Position numbers and translations under genes: made by a program
From: Triops longicaudatus
Taxonomy: Eukaryota > Arthropoda > Branchiopoda > Notostraca > Triopsidae
Assembly: GCA_022885665.1 (NCBI GenBank)
Contig: JAGQDJ010000010.1
Span: 310,001 to 374,000, forward strand
DNA length: 64,000 bases
Reading direction: 5' to 3'
The notes under the pieces: generated by a model
Seen by the model: only the letters and a program-made list of their open reading frames with translations
Databases searched by the model: none
Told to the model about the DNA's origin: nothing
Shown here: in pieces, positions 24,562-38,300 of the stretch
How the letters are laid out: each line of letters starts with the position of its first letter
Numbering within the stretch: the first letter of the stretch is position 1

Positions 24562-27500
24562 ATGAAATCTGTGGTGTCTGTTTTAATGCTCTTTTGTGTT
24601 ACAACAACGCTTGGACAATGGACAGAACGCTCGAGGGCATTGGTGGAAGAAATAGCTTCCCAGTATAGTGTTGACGGTTTGCACGAAACTTACGGCAAGT
24701 CTTGGAGAGAGTTAATGAAGAGTAGAGATTCTAGTTCACTGAAGTTCATTCAGGTTCCAGATTTCGCTAACTTGGTTGCTGATTGGCTAATTCCTACAGC
24801 GGATTCTGCCAATGTGAGTAAAGAATGCATGCAAGACAGCAATACGTACCGCGACGCTTTGGCCAATTTAGACGGGTGGGCGTTAAAAAGTAAGATATGT
24901 AATCAAAACTCATATCAAACATTGCTGAGATGTTAAGACATTCGTTATATGTATTACCCGTTGCATATATCCTTTGTTAAATAGTGTACGACGCCTCGGG
25001 CAAAATGCCCGACGGAATGGCAAGCCTGAACATACACGCCTTAGGACACTTTGATCAGTGCTTGCTCATTGAGCACGAAGAAATCCGTGGCAAGTACTGT
25101 ACCGTATTCTTGCAACACCGAAATGCATCTGGTTCAGTCCAAAATTTTAACGATGTCCGTAATTTGCAAGGAATGTTTGGTTTGTTAAGAATTCTGACAT
25201 TATTCGGACGTGAAGCCGAACCGGTAACTAAGCATACCGTATTAATGATAAAAATAAACTGAAATAAATCTCTGTTTAGATATTTAAGGACGCTAACGAT
25301 GTGTACGTGCCCGTAACGCCAAGTATTGCCTTCTGTTTACCCGCTTCTTGTTCTGCGGATGATGTTGGATCAGCTGTGGCTAATAAGATCGGAAGCCGGA
25401 CAATTGGTGACATGCAAATTGTTGTAGCAACCGATGAGAATTACTGTTCCAGTTCAGACACCAAGGAAAAGGAGCTCGATGCTGCTGCTATTACTGTCAT
25501 GTAACACATATTATCGCTCGTATTGGTTTAATAACACTGAAAATATTATTTTAGCGTAATATTGAGCATGCTAGCGTTACTTTTACTTTCTGGAACAATT
25601 TACGACATTTGGCAACGCTGTTCAGGTACAGTCGATTATTATTATTGTAATACTTTTCAAGCTTCCACATTAATGGAGTATCTTAGTTTGTTAGTGTTAA
25701 TTTAATTGTTTATTTTAGGACTATACATTGATGGACTGATGAGGGAAATATTGCTTTCATTTTCGGTTCTTCGAAACGGAGAAAAGATTCTAGATACAAG
25801 GCAAAGCTCAGAGAGTTTACCTTGTCTTCACGGCATCCGGTTTATTTCCATGACGTGGGTGGTGCTAGGCCACGTTTGGATGTACCAGACATTTTATGTC
25901 AACGCTAACTTACCACAAGTTGCCAAAGTACTTTAAAGCTTGTATAGCCTTCGTTTGATTCTTGTAATTGGTGTTTCAGTTTACTGTTTTGGCTTTCGGT
26001 CTAGGATTCTGCCACATGGTCCATGCAAGTCATTTCAAACGCGACGCCATCTGTGGACACGTTTTTCCTTTTGAGCGGTTTACTCGTTGCGTATGTCACG
26101 CTCAAGGAATTTGAGAGAAGCAACGGGCGTTTCAATCCTTTCATAATGTACCTCCATCGTTACTTACGGTATGCATGGATTAATTTTCTCACAGTCTAAA
26201 TGAAAACTTAAAAACATGAAATAACTCTTAAATTGCTTTTACTTTTATTTAACGATTAAAAAAACTAGTAGTAGCCGTTATTCTGCTAAATTTTCCTTCG
26301 TTTTTGGCTCAAAAAAATAGTTCGATTGTGTAGTTCAGCAAAGAACTGTACATCTATTTGTGCTTAAAAATAATAAAAAAAGACATAAATGAATTCTGCA
26401 ACAATTAATTAACACATCCTTGTGTCCAGGTGATGGGTTAGGGGTTTTAACACCCCCGAATTCTTAATTTTCTGATAGTGAGCATAACAATTACCAAGTG
26501 TAAAAAAAAAATGCATATGGAAAACACCCCTCGAAACTTCATGAAACCCCAAACAAAAATTATGGTGACGGCCATGCGTCCGCACTATTACTATAATTAT
26601 TAAGTAAAATAAAAATAATAAAAAACTAGTTCTTCCCGTATCGGTGTCTGCGTATTATTTACAGTTACGCAGCAACATCCAGTAATGCCCAAATGCTATT
26701 ATATAAAACAGATTAACTCCTGTGTATGCGCTGATTCTGGCATTTCTGGCTACGCTGGCTATTCACATAAGTACTGGACCGTTTTGGCAAGGTGTTCGCG
26801 TGAATTTTGATCAAGAGTGCCGGATAAACTGGTGGCACCATTTACTTTACATAAACACCTTTTACCCCAATGATCTATACGTGAGTATCTCTATTTTCAC
26901 CGTTTATTTCTTCTTGATGTTGTCGAAAAGCTGTTTCATTATCAAGTCTCATGTATAGCATAGATTCCTGTAAATTCCTATAAAACGCTGACGGAGCGAA
27001 ATAAATATTTTGAAACAATTAAATTTCCCAAAAATATTTGTTAAAAAGTTTTTTTTCGTAAATAGAAAGAAATTTATCTTTGAACACAAATATGTCTTAG
27101 AAAAGAAACAAATATATCACTTAGAAGAAAAAGGACACATTTCTTGAAATTTTTCATAAACACACCTTTTGCTTTTTTCGAACTTTTTGCCTCAATTGAG
27201 CGCGAAAATCGTCGTATTTTTACTATTTTATTTTTTTTCGTTACACATGTAATATACTTATATTTTTTGTACCTTGTGTTCCAACGCAGTGTATGGGAGA
27301 AACTTGGTATCTGGCCAATGACATGCAAATGTTTTTACTCGCTCCGTTCTTCGTTTACGCGCTATGGAAATGGCCCCGAACAGGTTTATTCATCCTATTC
27401 GCTGGTATAGCATTTTTTTTAACCGTGGGCATGTGCATCATCGGCATTGAAAACTTGCCACCTACAATTCTTTTCCTTCGCTAGTAAGAATTTCTCTTTG

Positions 27501-28683
27501 CAAACTATATTGTTCTAGAACAATTGATATCGAGAATAAATTACTTTCCTTTTTTTTCTAGTGACACAAATCCAGATTACAACTTTGATTATTACTTCCA
27601 ATCATGGAATAGAATTCCTCCCTATTTTGTCGGAATATTTCTGGGATACGTTTTGCATCGTACCAAGCGCCAGAAAGTGATCTTGAAGCCCGTAAAAGCC
27701 AAATTCTCATTTATTCGCCAAGTCTTTGTCGATTCTCAAGAAATACTGAAAATTATTCAATGTTTTTATTTTGTTATTTTTTAATTTTATTTATTTATTA
27801 TTCTTTTTTTATTATAGGTCCAAGTTTTTTTCGGTTGGGTAGCAGCCATTGTTGGAGGCGTGAGCGTGATTTATGGTATCCATGATTACGCAGACCCGAA
27901 CATCACTTCTAGTATTCCGTTGGCGTTTTCCGTCATTTATGGCGGTTTACACCGAACGGTCTTTGCGATTTGCGTGGGATGGGTCATATTCGCTTGTATT
28001 CAAGGATATGGAGGTAAATGCTTATTTACCTTCTTTCTTAAAAGCATTAGTTTAGTTCTGCTAAATTTGTTTTTAAACAGGCTGGGCGAACACATTTCTG
28101 TCGTGGAAAGCATTTGTGCCTCTAAGTCGCTTAACGTACTGCACTTACTTGATTCACTGCAACTGGATCGGTATTTACTACGCACGTATGAGATGGACAC
28201 CCTATTACACCAAGCTGGATCAAGTAATTGATTAAGAATGTCCTATTTATTGTCAATTTTCACCATTTGAAAGGAGTAATTGCTATTTGTTAAGTAAAAT
28301 TGACAGATTGTTGATTTGGCGGGAAATAAATTCCCTCCGGTGTTTTACAACCAATGGCATTCTTTGTTAGCGTTTACATTCGTCGTAGTGCACTGGAATG
28401 CGTCAAGATTAATTTTCCGCTATTCCGCTCTAATATACGTTTTTTATTTACATACATGTTAGATTTTTTAAACTGGCTGAAAATTGGCAAGGAGCTGTCA
28501 AAATTAGCTGAGTATTGAAACTAAATAATGTGTTTTATTTAGTCAAATGCCTACGTTGGCCACCTGGTGTTTAGCTTGGGAATTGCATTTGTTGTGTCCA
28601 CGTGCATTGAAGCGCCGTCTTTAAATTTGGAGAAGCTACTTTTCAGACCGAAGAAACGAGAAGAACTGATACATATAAAATAA
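24562..28683 (+). CDS. NRF-6-like membrane O-acyltransferase (nose resistant to fluoxetine family)
   Basis: Exons: 24562-24889, 24985-25223, 25280-25500, 25555-25625, 25719-25927, 26005-26168, 26712-26880, 27290-27483, 27562-27691, 27818-28013, 28081-28223, 28543-28683. All phases agree; 734 aa, normal for the family. A signal peptide (MKSVVSVLMLFCVTTTLG) is followed by the extracellular NRF domain with conserved cysteines (AFCLPASCS), a membrane span near 260-280, and the multi-pass acyltransferase-3 domain from about 320 on. That domain opens with CLHGIRFISMTWVVLGH; H338 is the likely catalytic histidine. Family landmarks WYLANDMQ, FFLLSG and SWNRIPPYFVGIFLGYVLH are present. NRF-6 in nematodes acts in lipid uptake or transport; the substrate here is unknown. 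The protein ends in a basic cytosolic tail. A decayed copy follows immediately downstream. Confidence 0.95.
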
Positions 28684-29184
28684 TTGGCATTTTTAAATAA
28701 TCTAGATTACATATTTTAAAAAAACAATTCCAAAGTGCCTAAGTCTTGCAGCCAGACGGAGTCGTCGACGGATCTACAATTTCTGCCAGTTCGACGCAGT
28801 GGCATTGCGTCGCTGGATGTATTCGAAATCATTGCAAATATAGACATGTGGATAATTTTAACGTTTTACTCTATGAAAACGCTAAGCATAATTTATCAAT
28901 GATTATACTTAATCAAGTTATCACTTATCTTTTAGTGAATCACATCGAAAGTATCGAGACACGGAGATTTATGAATCATGCACAAGTACAAAACGAAACA
29001 TTTGAGACTTTCTTACCATCTAAGGCTAGGCTAAAATAAATCTCGATAAAAAAACGTCATTACAAAAACCTTCTTTGCAAATGCGAAGAACAGAGACAAA
29101 TGCGAAGAACGAGGAATAGAAGAACGTAGGAAAAAGAGTATTTGAAAAAGTGCTGTTGAGTGACAATACAAGCTTACAGAATTC
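28684..29184. other. Spacer between the NRF-6-like gene and its pseudogene
   Basis: About 500 AT-rich bases. It contains the 3' UTR of the upstream gene and one 98-codon open frame (28746-29039) with no recognisable homology. Nothing else is supported. Confidence 0.5.
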
Positions 29185-30870
29185 CATGGAAGTAGTAACA
29201 TTCCTAAGTTGATTGCTGATTTTCTCATTCCGACGGCGACTTGTGAACGTGAGTGAGCAGTGTTTCTACGACAGCAATTTTTATGCCGATTCCTTAGCTC
29301 AAGCAGCAAGATGGGCCTTAAAAAATAAAGTTGTATTTTTATTAAAACTTAAATCCGTATTTTTAACTACTGTTTCTCACATTGTTTCTTTACCATGCTA
29401 CTTTCTTTTAATTTAATTTCCAGAAGCATTGTACAATGCTTCTGGAAATATGGCAGACGGCTGGGCTCGTTTAAATTTTCACGCCCTGGGTCACTTTGAT
29501 CAATACTTGGGTATTCAGCTTGAAGAAATACTCAGCACTGTACTGTACATTATTTCTGGGGACACGGAATGCTTCTGGCAATGGTGTGATTTCAGCAGAA
29601 ACAGATCCGAGGACCCCGGATCCATGTTTAAGCCTTAGGCGTTTTTTAATTTTTTTTTCGGGAAAGATGTAGAATCAGTAATTTTCAAAATATTTGGAAA
29701 GTGTAACAAATTAAAAGAGTAAATTACAATGTCATATTGGGTTGTTTGTGTCAGGTACAAATGGATGTACTGCCCGGTTTAGTGTTCTTACAGCTGAATA
29801 TTGCCTTTTGCTGACCCTCTTCTTGTACTGCGGATGATTTCGGAGCTGCGATTGCTGGCAAGATAAGTAGCCACGTGGTTGGTGACAAGAAATCAGTAGT
29901 CATGCTGGACGAAGGTTATTGCTTCACCGCAGATACGAAAGAGACAGATTTGGATGCCGCAGCCATTACTGTCATGTAAGGCTAAAACATAAATTAACCG
30001 ACTTATACATTGTCTTTTGTTAAGAGTGATCCTGTGTACTCTGGGCATGTTATTGCTCCTAGGAACTGTCAACGACTCTTGGTGACGTTTTCAACAAAGT
30101 AATTTTCACGCTATCCTTAGTACCGTTACCACGCCTTACTCTTGATCTTTGCTTTGAGCCTACTTAAGTGCCGTTGGATGGGTAGAAGCAACTTCGACCT
30201 CTAGTCCTGTGGTCGATGTATTCTGTATGACATGAACGCTGTGACAGCTTTAATTACGTACATCTTGTTACAAAAATTGCGTATTAATGCAGGGGAAATT
30301 TGAGATTAAGATTAAAGTAAAATGTCACTGGGAAATGTCATAACAAATAGTGCCGTGTAACAAAACATAAGTAAGTTGACCTTATTTCTGTTTCATCTAC
30401 TGCCCACCAGGTGACAGCGTGTACAAGATATAATGATTTCGTGTTGGCTTTCTCAGTTTTTAAATATGGAGGGCAAATCCTGGATACTCGTCAAAGGACC
30501 TGCCTCCTCGGAATCCACTTCCTTTCCACGACATGGGTTGTACTCGGCCATGCTTGGACGTCGCAATCAGTAGAATTCAACTCAAATTTCATTCCTGCTG
30601 CCTATGTAATGAAGAATAACTTCCTTATTTAATTTAGAGTTGAAAGTCTACGTTAGGGAAGCTAAATATCGTTGAGTTTAATAAGAGTTTAATATTCGTA
30701 TTGCTATATGGTGCATTAACGTTGTCCGTACAAGCAATTTCGAACGATACGCCACCTGTGAACACATTCTTCCTGTTAAGTGGTTAAGTGCTTGTTGCCT
30801 ACGTCATGCTCAAATAACTAGATAAAAGCAAAGGCAGATTTAACCCCTTGCTAATCCTTTCCTTTGTTGG
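29185..30870 (+). pseudogene. Decayed tandem copy of the NRF-6-like gene
   Basis: Pieces matching the neighbouring intact gene occur in order: part of exon 1 (IPKLIADFLIPTA, then after a one-base shift VSEQCFYDSN), exon 2 (LYNASGNMADGWARLNFHAL, 29424-29637), exon 3 with an in-frame TGA replacing Leu after IAFC (29790-29980), exon 4 (VILCTLGMLLLLGTV, near 30024-30082), exon 5 (KYGGQILDTRQ, STTWVVLGH, near 30411-30610) and exon 6 (ISNDTPPVNTFFLLSG followed by TAA, near 30733-30870, with a second stop after VAYVMLK). Exons 7-12, the rest of the acyltransferase domain, were not found. No start codon or signal-peptide region remains. The layout indicates tandem duplication followed by decay. Confidence 0.9.
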
Positions 30871-31527
30871 AAATTCAGTCTTTCTTCGTTCCTCGTTCAG
30901 TACAGTTATGTTATTTTTCTCTTACAGGCTATTGCGTAAACCTTAACAATAGTTTCCAATAAGTGAGTCAAAAATCCTAATTCACCTTACGGCCGTTGCC
31001 TGATACATTTGGAAAACATTTTAATGTTCATAAGTATTATCAAACTATTATAACGTCGCCCGAAATTCATACTTTAATCTCTAATCATTCGATGTATAGC
31101 CTTGCCTACCTATGGGCATTTCGTAATGTCTTCCTTGGAGGGAATGATGTTTCCAAACTTTTTTGGAGGATTAATATTTATTTTCAGAACTAGGCCTAAG
31201 AAATTTCTTATCACTGCCGTCATACGCTTAACTTTGTTTCCTCTCTATCCGTAAGAAACAGTGTACGTCCTTTCGATTGCGTCATACCATTGGTTGTCAA
31301 ACCTTTTAATATTGTCGATCCCTTGTTATTTTAAATGATATAAACGCGGATTCGAGTGCAACTACCCGGATTTGAGATAAGGATTTGTTTTATAATCGTC
31401 AGAAAAAATTTCCATGCTCCACGATAAGGACCCCATACACATGTACATCATACAATACGTTATCCTTGTTCTTTCCTTTAAAAAGGTGTACACTTTCTCT
31501 TGATAAACCATTTTAATTTTAACAGCC
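30871..31527. other. Spacer between the NRF-6-like pseudogene and the deacetylase gene
   Basis: No supported exon. A pyrimidine-rich acceptor ending two bases before the ATG at 31528 suggests that the deacetylase mRNA has a 5' UTR intron, so its first exon probably lies in this spacer. Confidence 0.45.
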
Positions 31528-34500
31528 ATGCAAGCTGACCATATAGAAATGAAAGTTGGCTTTCTTCTGATTCTGTGTTACCTAGGGCTAGTGTTCTCGT
31601 ACCCGCACAATAGTCAACTGAAACAAGCGCCAGAATGTGATCCTTCGAAGTGCATTTTACCCATGTGTCGGTGTTTCAGCACTGATATTCCAAATGGCTT
31701 AGATCCTAAGACCATTCCTCAAGTAAATTTCGTTCCACTTTTGTTTGACTTGTGCCAGTTTTATTCGACATAACGCAGCAAAGGATACGTGGTGTAATAA
31801 AACATTTATTTACACATTTTCTGTACTAAATTAAACTTTGTTCATTTAGACTCATACTTATTCAAAGTAACGTTTAATACACTAATCTGAACACATTCTA
31901 GGATTAAAGTACTCGCAAATAACTGCCATCTTTGCCGAATAGCTTGGAAGCGTGGGTTCCGCCACAATGTCATTCATGACGTCGCTCACAGATGACGCCA
32001 AAGCCGGAAACGATTCCAAACTATTCTGTTTTACTAAAATCAATTTTCACCTGCAATTTTGCGTTCTTGTGACACAGCTTTGTTTGTTTTCACTATTGCA
32101 ACATTATAGCATTGAGATGAAGAATGCCTGAGATTTAAAGCGATGTTTCTGCCGATAGGTATTTTTAAGATGGTGGAGATCGGAACATGTGTCCCATAGT
32201 CTGAAAACCTTGAATCATTTGCTAAACACGATTTTACGTGTAAAATATTTATATGAATTTACAGATGGTTGTTCTTACATTTGACGACGCCATTACAACG
32301 CTGAACTACAACGATTATTACTCAAAATTGCTCTTCGACCGGATCAATCCGAACGGCTGTGGCGCCAAAGCTACGTTTTTCTTATCGCATGAGTATACTG
32401 ACTATGCCTATGTGCATGATCTGTACTCGCGAGGACATGACATCGCCAGTCATTCCATTACGTAACTAATGAACTTCCTTTAAATTGGATCAGTTAAATT
32501 ATTTTAGAATAGTTATTTATAGTTTTTTCTGTTTATTTACTCATACATCTTTCCTTCCTCCTTTCCATTTATCCTTTTTCTTCTTTCCTTTTCCACCTAT
32601 TTCTTTCACCTTTATTCATAGTTTTATCGTCATATTATTTCTTTTGACTTTGGTTTTAATTTCGTTAATTAATTGTTTTTCCATTTAAGACATGTTGCGA
32701 ATCAAACCTACTGGTCCAAAGCGACCTCGGAGGACTATCAAAAAGAAATGGTGGACATGCGTACCATAGCTGAAACGTTTGCCTTGATTACCCCAGGGCA
32801 TATTGTCGGCGCACGGATTCCTTTCTTGCAAATGGGGGGAGATACAATGTTTGACACGTTCAACCGCAACGGTTTTTCGTGGGAAAGCACGTGGTCGACG
32901 AGTTCTTACACAGATCCTGGCTTATGGCCGTATACACTGGATTACCTCAGCGGTCAGGTAAAAAAAAAAGACAAGAGACTTTTGTATTTTGATTTATGTT
33001 TTGCTTTACTGGCCTTTTTTGAGTAGGATTGCCCTATCGGCTCGTGTCCCACTGAATCGTACCGAGGCTTTTGGGAGTTTCCCATGGTGGATTTGACCGA
33101 TAAGAACGGTTATCCTTGCGCAATGGTTGACGCTTGTTCTAGGTACGCAATGAAATAAATTGATAAACGTGAGAGACTCGAGCTAATTGTAATACTTCGC
33201 CCTTTTTTAGTTTTCACTAACGGCGTGAATTAAACTTTCATATGAATGTAGGTCTATTAGATGAAGACGTAAGTCTGCTCTCTGTTAAAATATTGCGTGA
33301 TTGATAAAAACGTGAAATAAGATCAAACTAACTTTCAAACTAGAAGCCTTTGCTGGAACGAGTTATCCGTTGCGAGAAAAGTATTCTAGCATAGTGTTCA
33401 ACGTGTTTTTCCATAAAAAATATTGCCTATAAACTTTTTCGTGTTTCACTTAACATACCTTAACGATGACTTGCCGTTGTAATCCGTATAATTATTGAAA
33501 TAATCTAATATCACATTTATCGATAAATAGTATAGCTTAACGAAAGCTGAATAATAAAATAAAATGTTACGGCTGTAATGACGCCATTTTCGAACGCAAC
33601 AAGACTACCATGCTGAACTGTTTCAAATATGTTATATTGTTTTTAATATTTGTGATGGGCTACTGCTTTTCAATATGTTTAAGATACGTAAAACCATTTC
33701 CATTTTCTTCGTTTTGACTTTCCTCGCGCCCGACATCTTGAACTTCAAAACTAACTACGTCATGCAGCGCTGCCATTTCGCGCGGCGTGTCCGCTGTGAC
33801 TGACAAAGCTACCGTTACAATCGATGCTCTGCTTGTCTTGGGTTTTCTATGTGTCGTGTGTAATCACTGTGGAACTGTGGTGTCTGAGCTTTTAGTATAT
33901 TGTTCTTCAGCACTCATTAGCTTATAAACTATTATTTGGTAATTTTGGGGTGCGATGAGCAAGCGGAACGATTAGAGACGCCGAACCCGTTTTTTCTTAA
34001 AAAGCGATAAGATTAGACTTTGCTTAATTTCTCAAACAGATTTTGCTCTTCTTATTCGGTAAGCCTTCTTTATTTCAAATAACAGCGATTTTTTATCAAG
34101 TTAAAAAAAAAATTCATTAAAAAATGAGCTTCTTTACTATTGGTGCGCGATCCAATTGACCCAAGTCACTTCAAACGTAAGAAAACTACGTATGGTATTA
34201 ATGACATTGTATTTTCCTAGACCTGAAAATGCTGAAGAGGCATACGAGCTGTTGATGTCGAACTTTTTAGTTCATTATAATGCTACGAGTCGAAGTAATC
34301 GAGCACCTTATGGCCTTTATATGCATGCCGCTTGGTTTGGCCAACCGGGCACTTGGGAAGGTTATCTAAGGTACCGAAAATTTAGGATAAAAAAATGACA
34401 TACATTAAATAAGCTTTGGAAGTAAAGTAACATATTATTTCCATAATTTTTAATTATATTTTTTTTCTACTAGATTTATAGATGAGGTGAACAAGTTGGA

Positions 34501-34735
34501 CGACGTTTATTTTGTAACTGTGCAAGAAGCCTTAGCGTGGGTGTTACGACCGACAACTTTGGATAAAATCAAAGACTTTGGGCCATGGAATGAAAATTGC
34601 AATCAAAGATCACCGAATACGTGTAATAGAGGACAGAGTTGCGGGTATATTACCTCGAAAGGCGAAAGATACATGCAATCTTGTGCACCCTGTCCTCCGA
34701 ATTATCCCTGGTTAGGCAACCCGCTCGGACTCTAA
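31528..34735 (+). CDS. Chitin/polysaccharide deacetylase-like secreted protein
   Basis: Exons: 31528-31722, 32265-32461, 32690-32957, 33027-33142, 34221-34370, 34474-34735; phases agree, 395 aa. A second Met at 31549 starts a better signal peptide (MKVGFLLILCYLGLVFS), so 388 aa is the likelier product. After a short Cys-rich lead (CDPSKC, PMCRC) comes a carbohydrate esterase 4 domain. Motif 1 is TFDD (D72/D73) and motif 2 is HSITH (H128, H132), which bind metal and support catalysis; motif 3 is around RIPFLQ. The C-terminus is Cys-rich (CNRGQSCGY, CAPCPP). No chitin-binding or LDL-receptor domain is present, as in the short arthropod deacetylases that lack a binding module. It probably removes acetyl groups from chitin in cuticle or gut lining. 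Motifs 1 and 2 look intact, so activity is plausible. Confidence 0.93.
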
Positions 34736-34747
34736 GCCAATTTCCCT

Positions 34748-34753
34748 AATAAA
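34748..34753 (+). terminator. Poly(A) signal AATAAA of the deacetylase gene
   Basis: Canonical hexamer 12 bases after the stop codon; this implies a very short 3' UTR. Confidence 0.6.
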
Positions 34754-35358
34754 ACCGAAATATTAGCCAATGCGAACGTTGGAATTTACTGAAATCGTAT
34801 TTTCCGAGTATAAATATACGTGGAGTATAGTAATATAAGAAAAGTGTTTATTACGTAACGACATCGCACGATTCTCTTGCTAATTATTTTGAAATATATT
34901 CAGTCTTCTGTGCGCATTTTTATTGGACACAAAATGAATTGCGCGCGCTGTCTAAAGATACTGAGACATTTTATACCGGTATGTGTGAAGTCACCCGTGC
35001 CAGTTTCTATTTGGATTCACTACTGAAATGCTCCCTGTGCAGCGTAAGACATCTACGGGACTTTTCAAAATTCGCGGCTTTGCATCAGTGCTCCAAACAA
35101 TGGACTTTCTACTAGGTAGTGTTTACTTTCTACCGCTTACCAATTTCTGTCCGGTACCAGAGAAATGGAACCTAAGCAGGACAGAAATTAGCAATACTTT
35201 GGGAAAAAGTTATTACGGAAAGGAGGCCGCCCTGAAACACTGCTTTGCCCAGCCAAACTTCTCAGATTGTCCGCTTCTGGCGTCTCGGTTGGCGTGTGTT
35301 GCGTGTGTTGACATTAGGTAAATAACATCAAATTAGTAGCTTAATAATTCTGTAAAAA
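34754..35358. other. Spacer before SMARCE1
   Basis: About 600 bases with one 98-codon open frame (35028-35321) of no recognisable homology. It presumably holds the SMARCE1 promoter and 5' UTR; no core promoter motif is obvious. Confidence 0.4.
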
Positions 35359-38300
35359 ATGTCACTGCCGACCAATTATCGCCAGAATGCGATGGCTTCT
35401 CCAACTCCTGTCCAACAACCAAATTCACGTAAGCAAAAAATATATACAACAATGAACTTTTCAACTCCCAAATCTGCTTTGGAACTCTCCCAAACTTTTT
35501 TACTTCCATTTTTTTTAAATCTTTTCGTTTAACCTTGTCTAACCTTAATTTTCTGTAGATTTCCCTTAACAACCGAGTAGTTAGAAAACTCTTTCCTTTT
35601 AAAAATTTCCAGAAAATCTCCGCTTTAAGGAACAAAAATCTCTAACTGGAATTGTTTATTTGACCTTCGCTAAATTATCCTTGTGTCCTCACATTTGCAA
35701 AACTTATTCACATCCAAGTTATCAAAGCATGCTGTTTTATAAAATACTTAATACCTGTTCGCTTTTTTACGTTTTATTTCCTAATTTTTGGCGGCTGTAC
35801 TTAGTTTTCGAATGGCTTATTATTTTCTGACAGACTCTTTTTCCCCCGGTATGCATTCATCTTTCAACATCCTTAAAGGTACATTATTTTCACCTTTTGT
35901 TTCCTCTTTTTCCTCATCTGCACCCGGCAATTAAATTTATTTCCATTTTAGAACGTTTGCGTGCTCCTGGATCGTCTATGTCGGGCTCAAACTCGGTAAA
36001 TAAGCTTAACAGATCACAGATCTTATTTCTAATAGAATGTACGATTGCAGAAAGATCCTGGTCTACAGAACCCGTTCGTCGCCTCCCAGCACAGCCACCC
36101 GCAGTTTCAACCCCAAAAACTCAACTCGAAAATCTTGGCTGTAAGACAGGAAACTAGTCTGCGCTTCCAATAAATCTATTAGTTCATTCTGTTATCAGTT
36201 TTCATATAATCTCATTATTTTTTGTAGTTAATTGTTATTATTTCATTTTTCACAAATTGCGTAATTTTTACGATTTTCATTCAGTTTTTCGTGAAAACTA
36301 ATGCTTGTCGAGTATTTGTTACTGGTTATTCGTTAACCTTACACGATGATTTAATTTCCTTTATATTGTCTTTATTTTCTTCAGTTAATATTTTACTTTC
36401 TGAATTTAATTTTTTCTGTTTTTTATCTTTTTCCTTTTTTTTTCGTTTTCTTTTGTGCCACGATTTGAACTTTTGTTAAGTAAAGATAAAGTGTTGTGAA
36501 GAGTTTTATTAGTATTTTCGGTAATTTTGTGTTCTAGACCGCGAATCAAAGCTTGAAACCGCCTAAAGCGCCAGAAAAGCCTTTAATGCCGTATATGAGG
36601 TACAGTCGTAAAGTGTGGGACGAAGTGAAAGCTTCTCACCAGGATCTGAAACTATGGGAAATTGGCAAAATCATTGGCCAAATGTGGCGCGATCTGCCTG
36701 AAGCGGACAAACAAGACTTTGTGGAAGAATACGAAGCCGAGAAGGTCAAAATTTTAATTTAATTAGTTAGTTTTACGTTTAATTTTATTTTAGTTTTTAG
36801 GGACAGTTTTTAATGGAACTGTCTTCTAAAAAGTTTTATTTGTGTGTGTTTTTTCTTTTTAGGTTGAGTACGAAAGAGCCATGAAGGCGTACCATAACTC
36901 GCCAGCGTACCAAGCGTACGTTGCTGCTAAGAATAAGGCCAATATGGGCACCGACGAGAAAGAATCGGCCAGCGAACGAGGCATGAAAGCCAATATGGAT
37001 CGTCGGATCGATATTCAACCCGCGGAAGATGAAGATGGTACATTTCGAGCATTCGTACACGTCTTCGTTGTACCAAACTATATATATTCGTTGTACCTTA
37101 CCTTTACATGGTTTCCTAGAAAGAGCGAAACGTTTTTGTGTCTCCTTTTATCCAATAATTAGCCCAAATAGAAATAAAAAGAAAGTCGTCTTTTTTTAAG
37201 CAACTCCAGTTGGCGGTATTTTTCTTCAGGATATGAATTTTTGCAACGTTTTTTTTTAACATTTACCTCTTTTTTTTAAATTTCTTAGAATATTTTTTAA
37301 TTTTTTCACTTTTTAGTTTAATTCAATTTTCAGCCATTATGTTAAGTTTCTGTTTTTTTTTTTTTTTTTTTTAGAGTTAAGATCATTTTCAGGGAATTCA
37401 CAAGAAAAGTTTTGTTTGTTTGTTTTTTTGCTTGTTTTGCCATTCCTGCCGTTTTTGGAAAATTTTGGTTTATTTTCAGCCACTGTTCCTCTTTTTTTCT
37501 TTCAAGTTTGACATTTTTACTGTTCGAGTAGAAACCAATGTACTTGAGGTTAATATTATTGCACGTTTGATTACCAGACATAAAGTTAAACTGAATATTC
37601 TGAATAATAAACATTTTATGTATTTAATTAGATATTGACGACGGATTATCGGTCAAACATATCGCACACAGTCGATATTTACGCAATCATCGCCTGATTA
37701 ACGAAATATTCTCGGATTTGGTGGTACCCGATGTACGTTCGGTCGTCACCACAAATCGTATGCAAGTCTTGAAGCGTCAAGTGCAGTCTTTGACCATGCA
37801 CCAAGTAAACTCCCCGTTTTGCCCTTATTCCTTGCTAGTAACGCATTACGTGCTGTTTTGCGTTTTTAGAAAAAATTGGAAACCGAATTACAACTGATTG
37901 AAGAAAAATTCGAAGCCAAGAAACGAAAGTTCGTCAAGTCCAGCGAATATTTCCAAGAAGAACTAAAAAAAGTACTTCTCTATCTCAATTTTACTTGTAT
38001 CATGCATAGCTAAGTTCGCTGATATTCGTTCGTATATTATAGCTTTAATGAGCTTTGTACTATTCATATTAAATTTTTTTCGAAAATCTTAGAGACATAT
38101 TTAAAATTTTTATTTAATTTTTTTTATATTTTATTTAGCATATTTTTTTACTAATTCTGTTAATTATTTTCTTTTCTTTTTATTTTGAGTTCGTTTTACA
38201 TTTTATTTTTCCGAAGACAGCCGAAGACGACAGTACATCGTAAGTGCGATGTCGGTCGTCTTTAAACTAACCAACCAACGAACGGTTTAGTTTTCGGTTT

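Noticed and set aside
28746..29039. 98-codon frame downstream of the NRF-6-like gene
   Set aside because: Composition and lack of homology suggest chance; it lies between the intact gene and its decayed copy without matching either.
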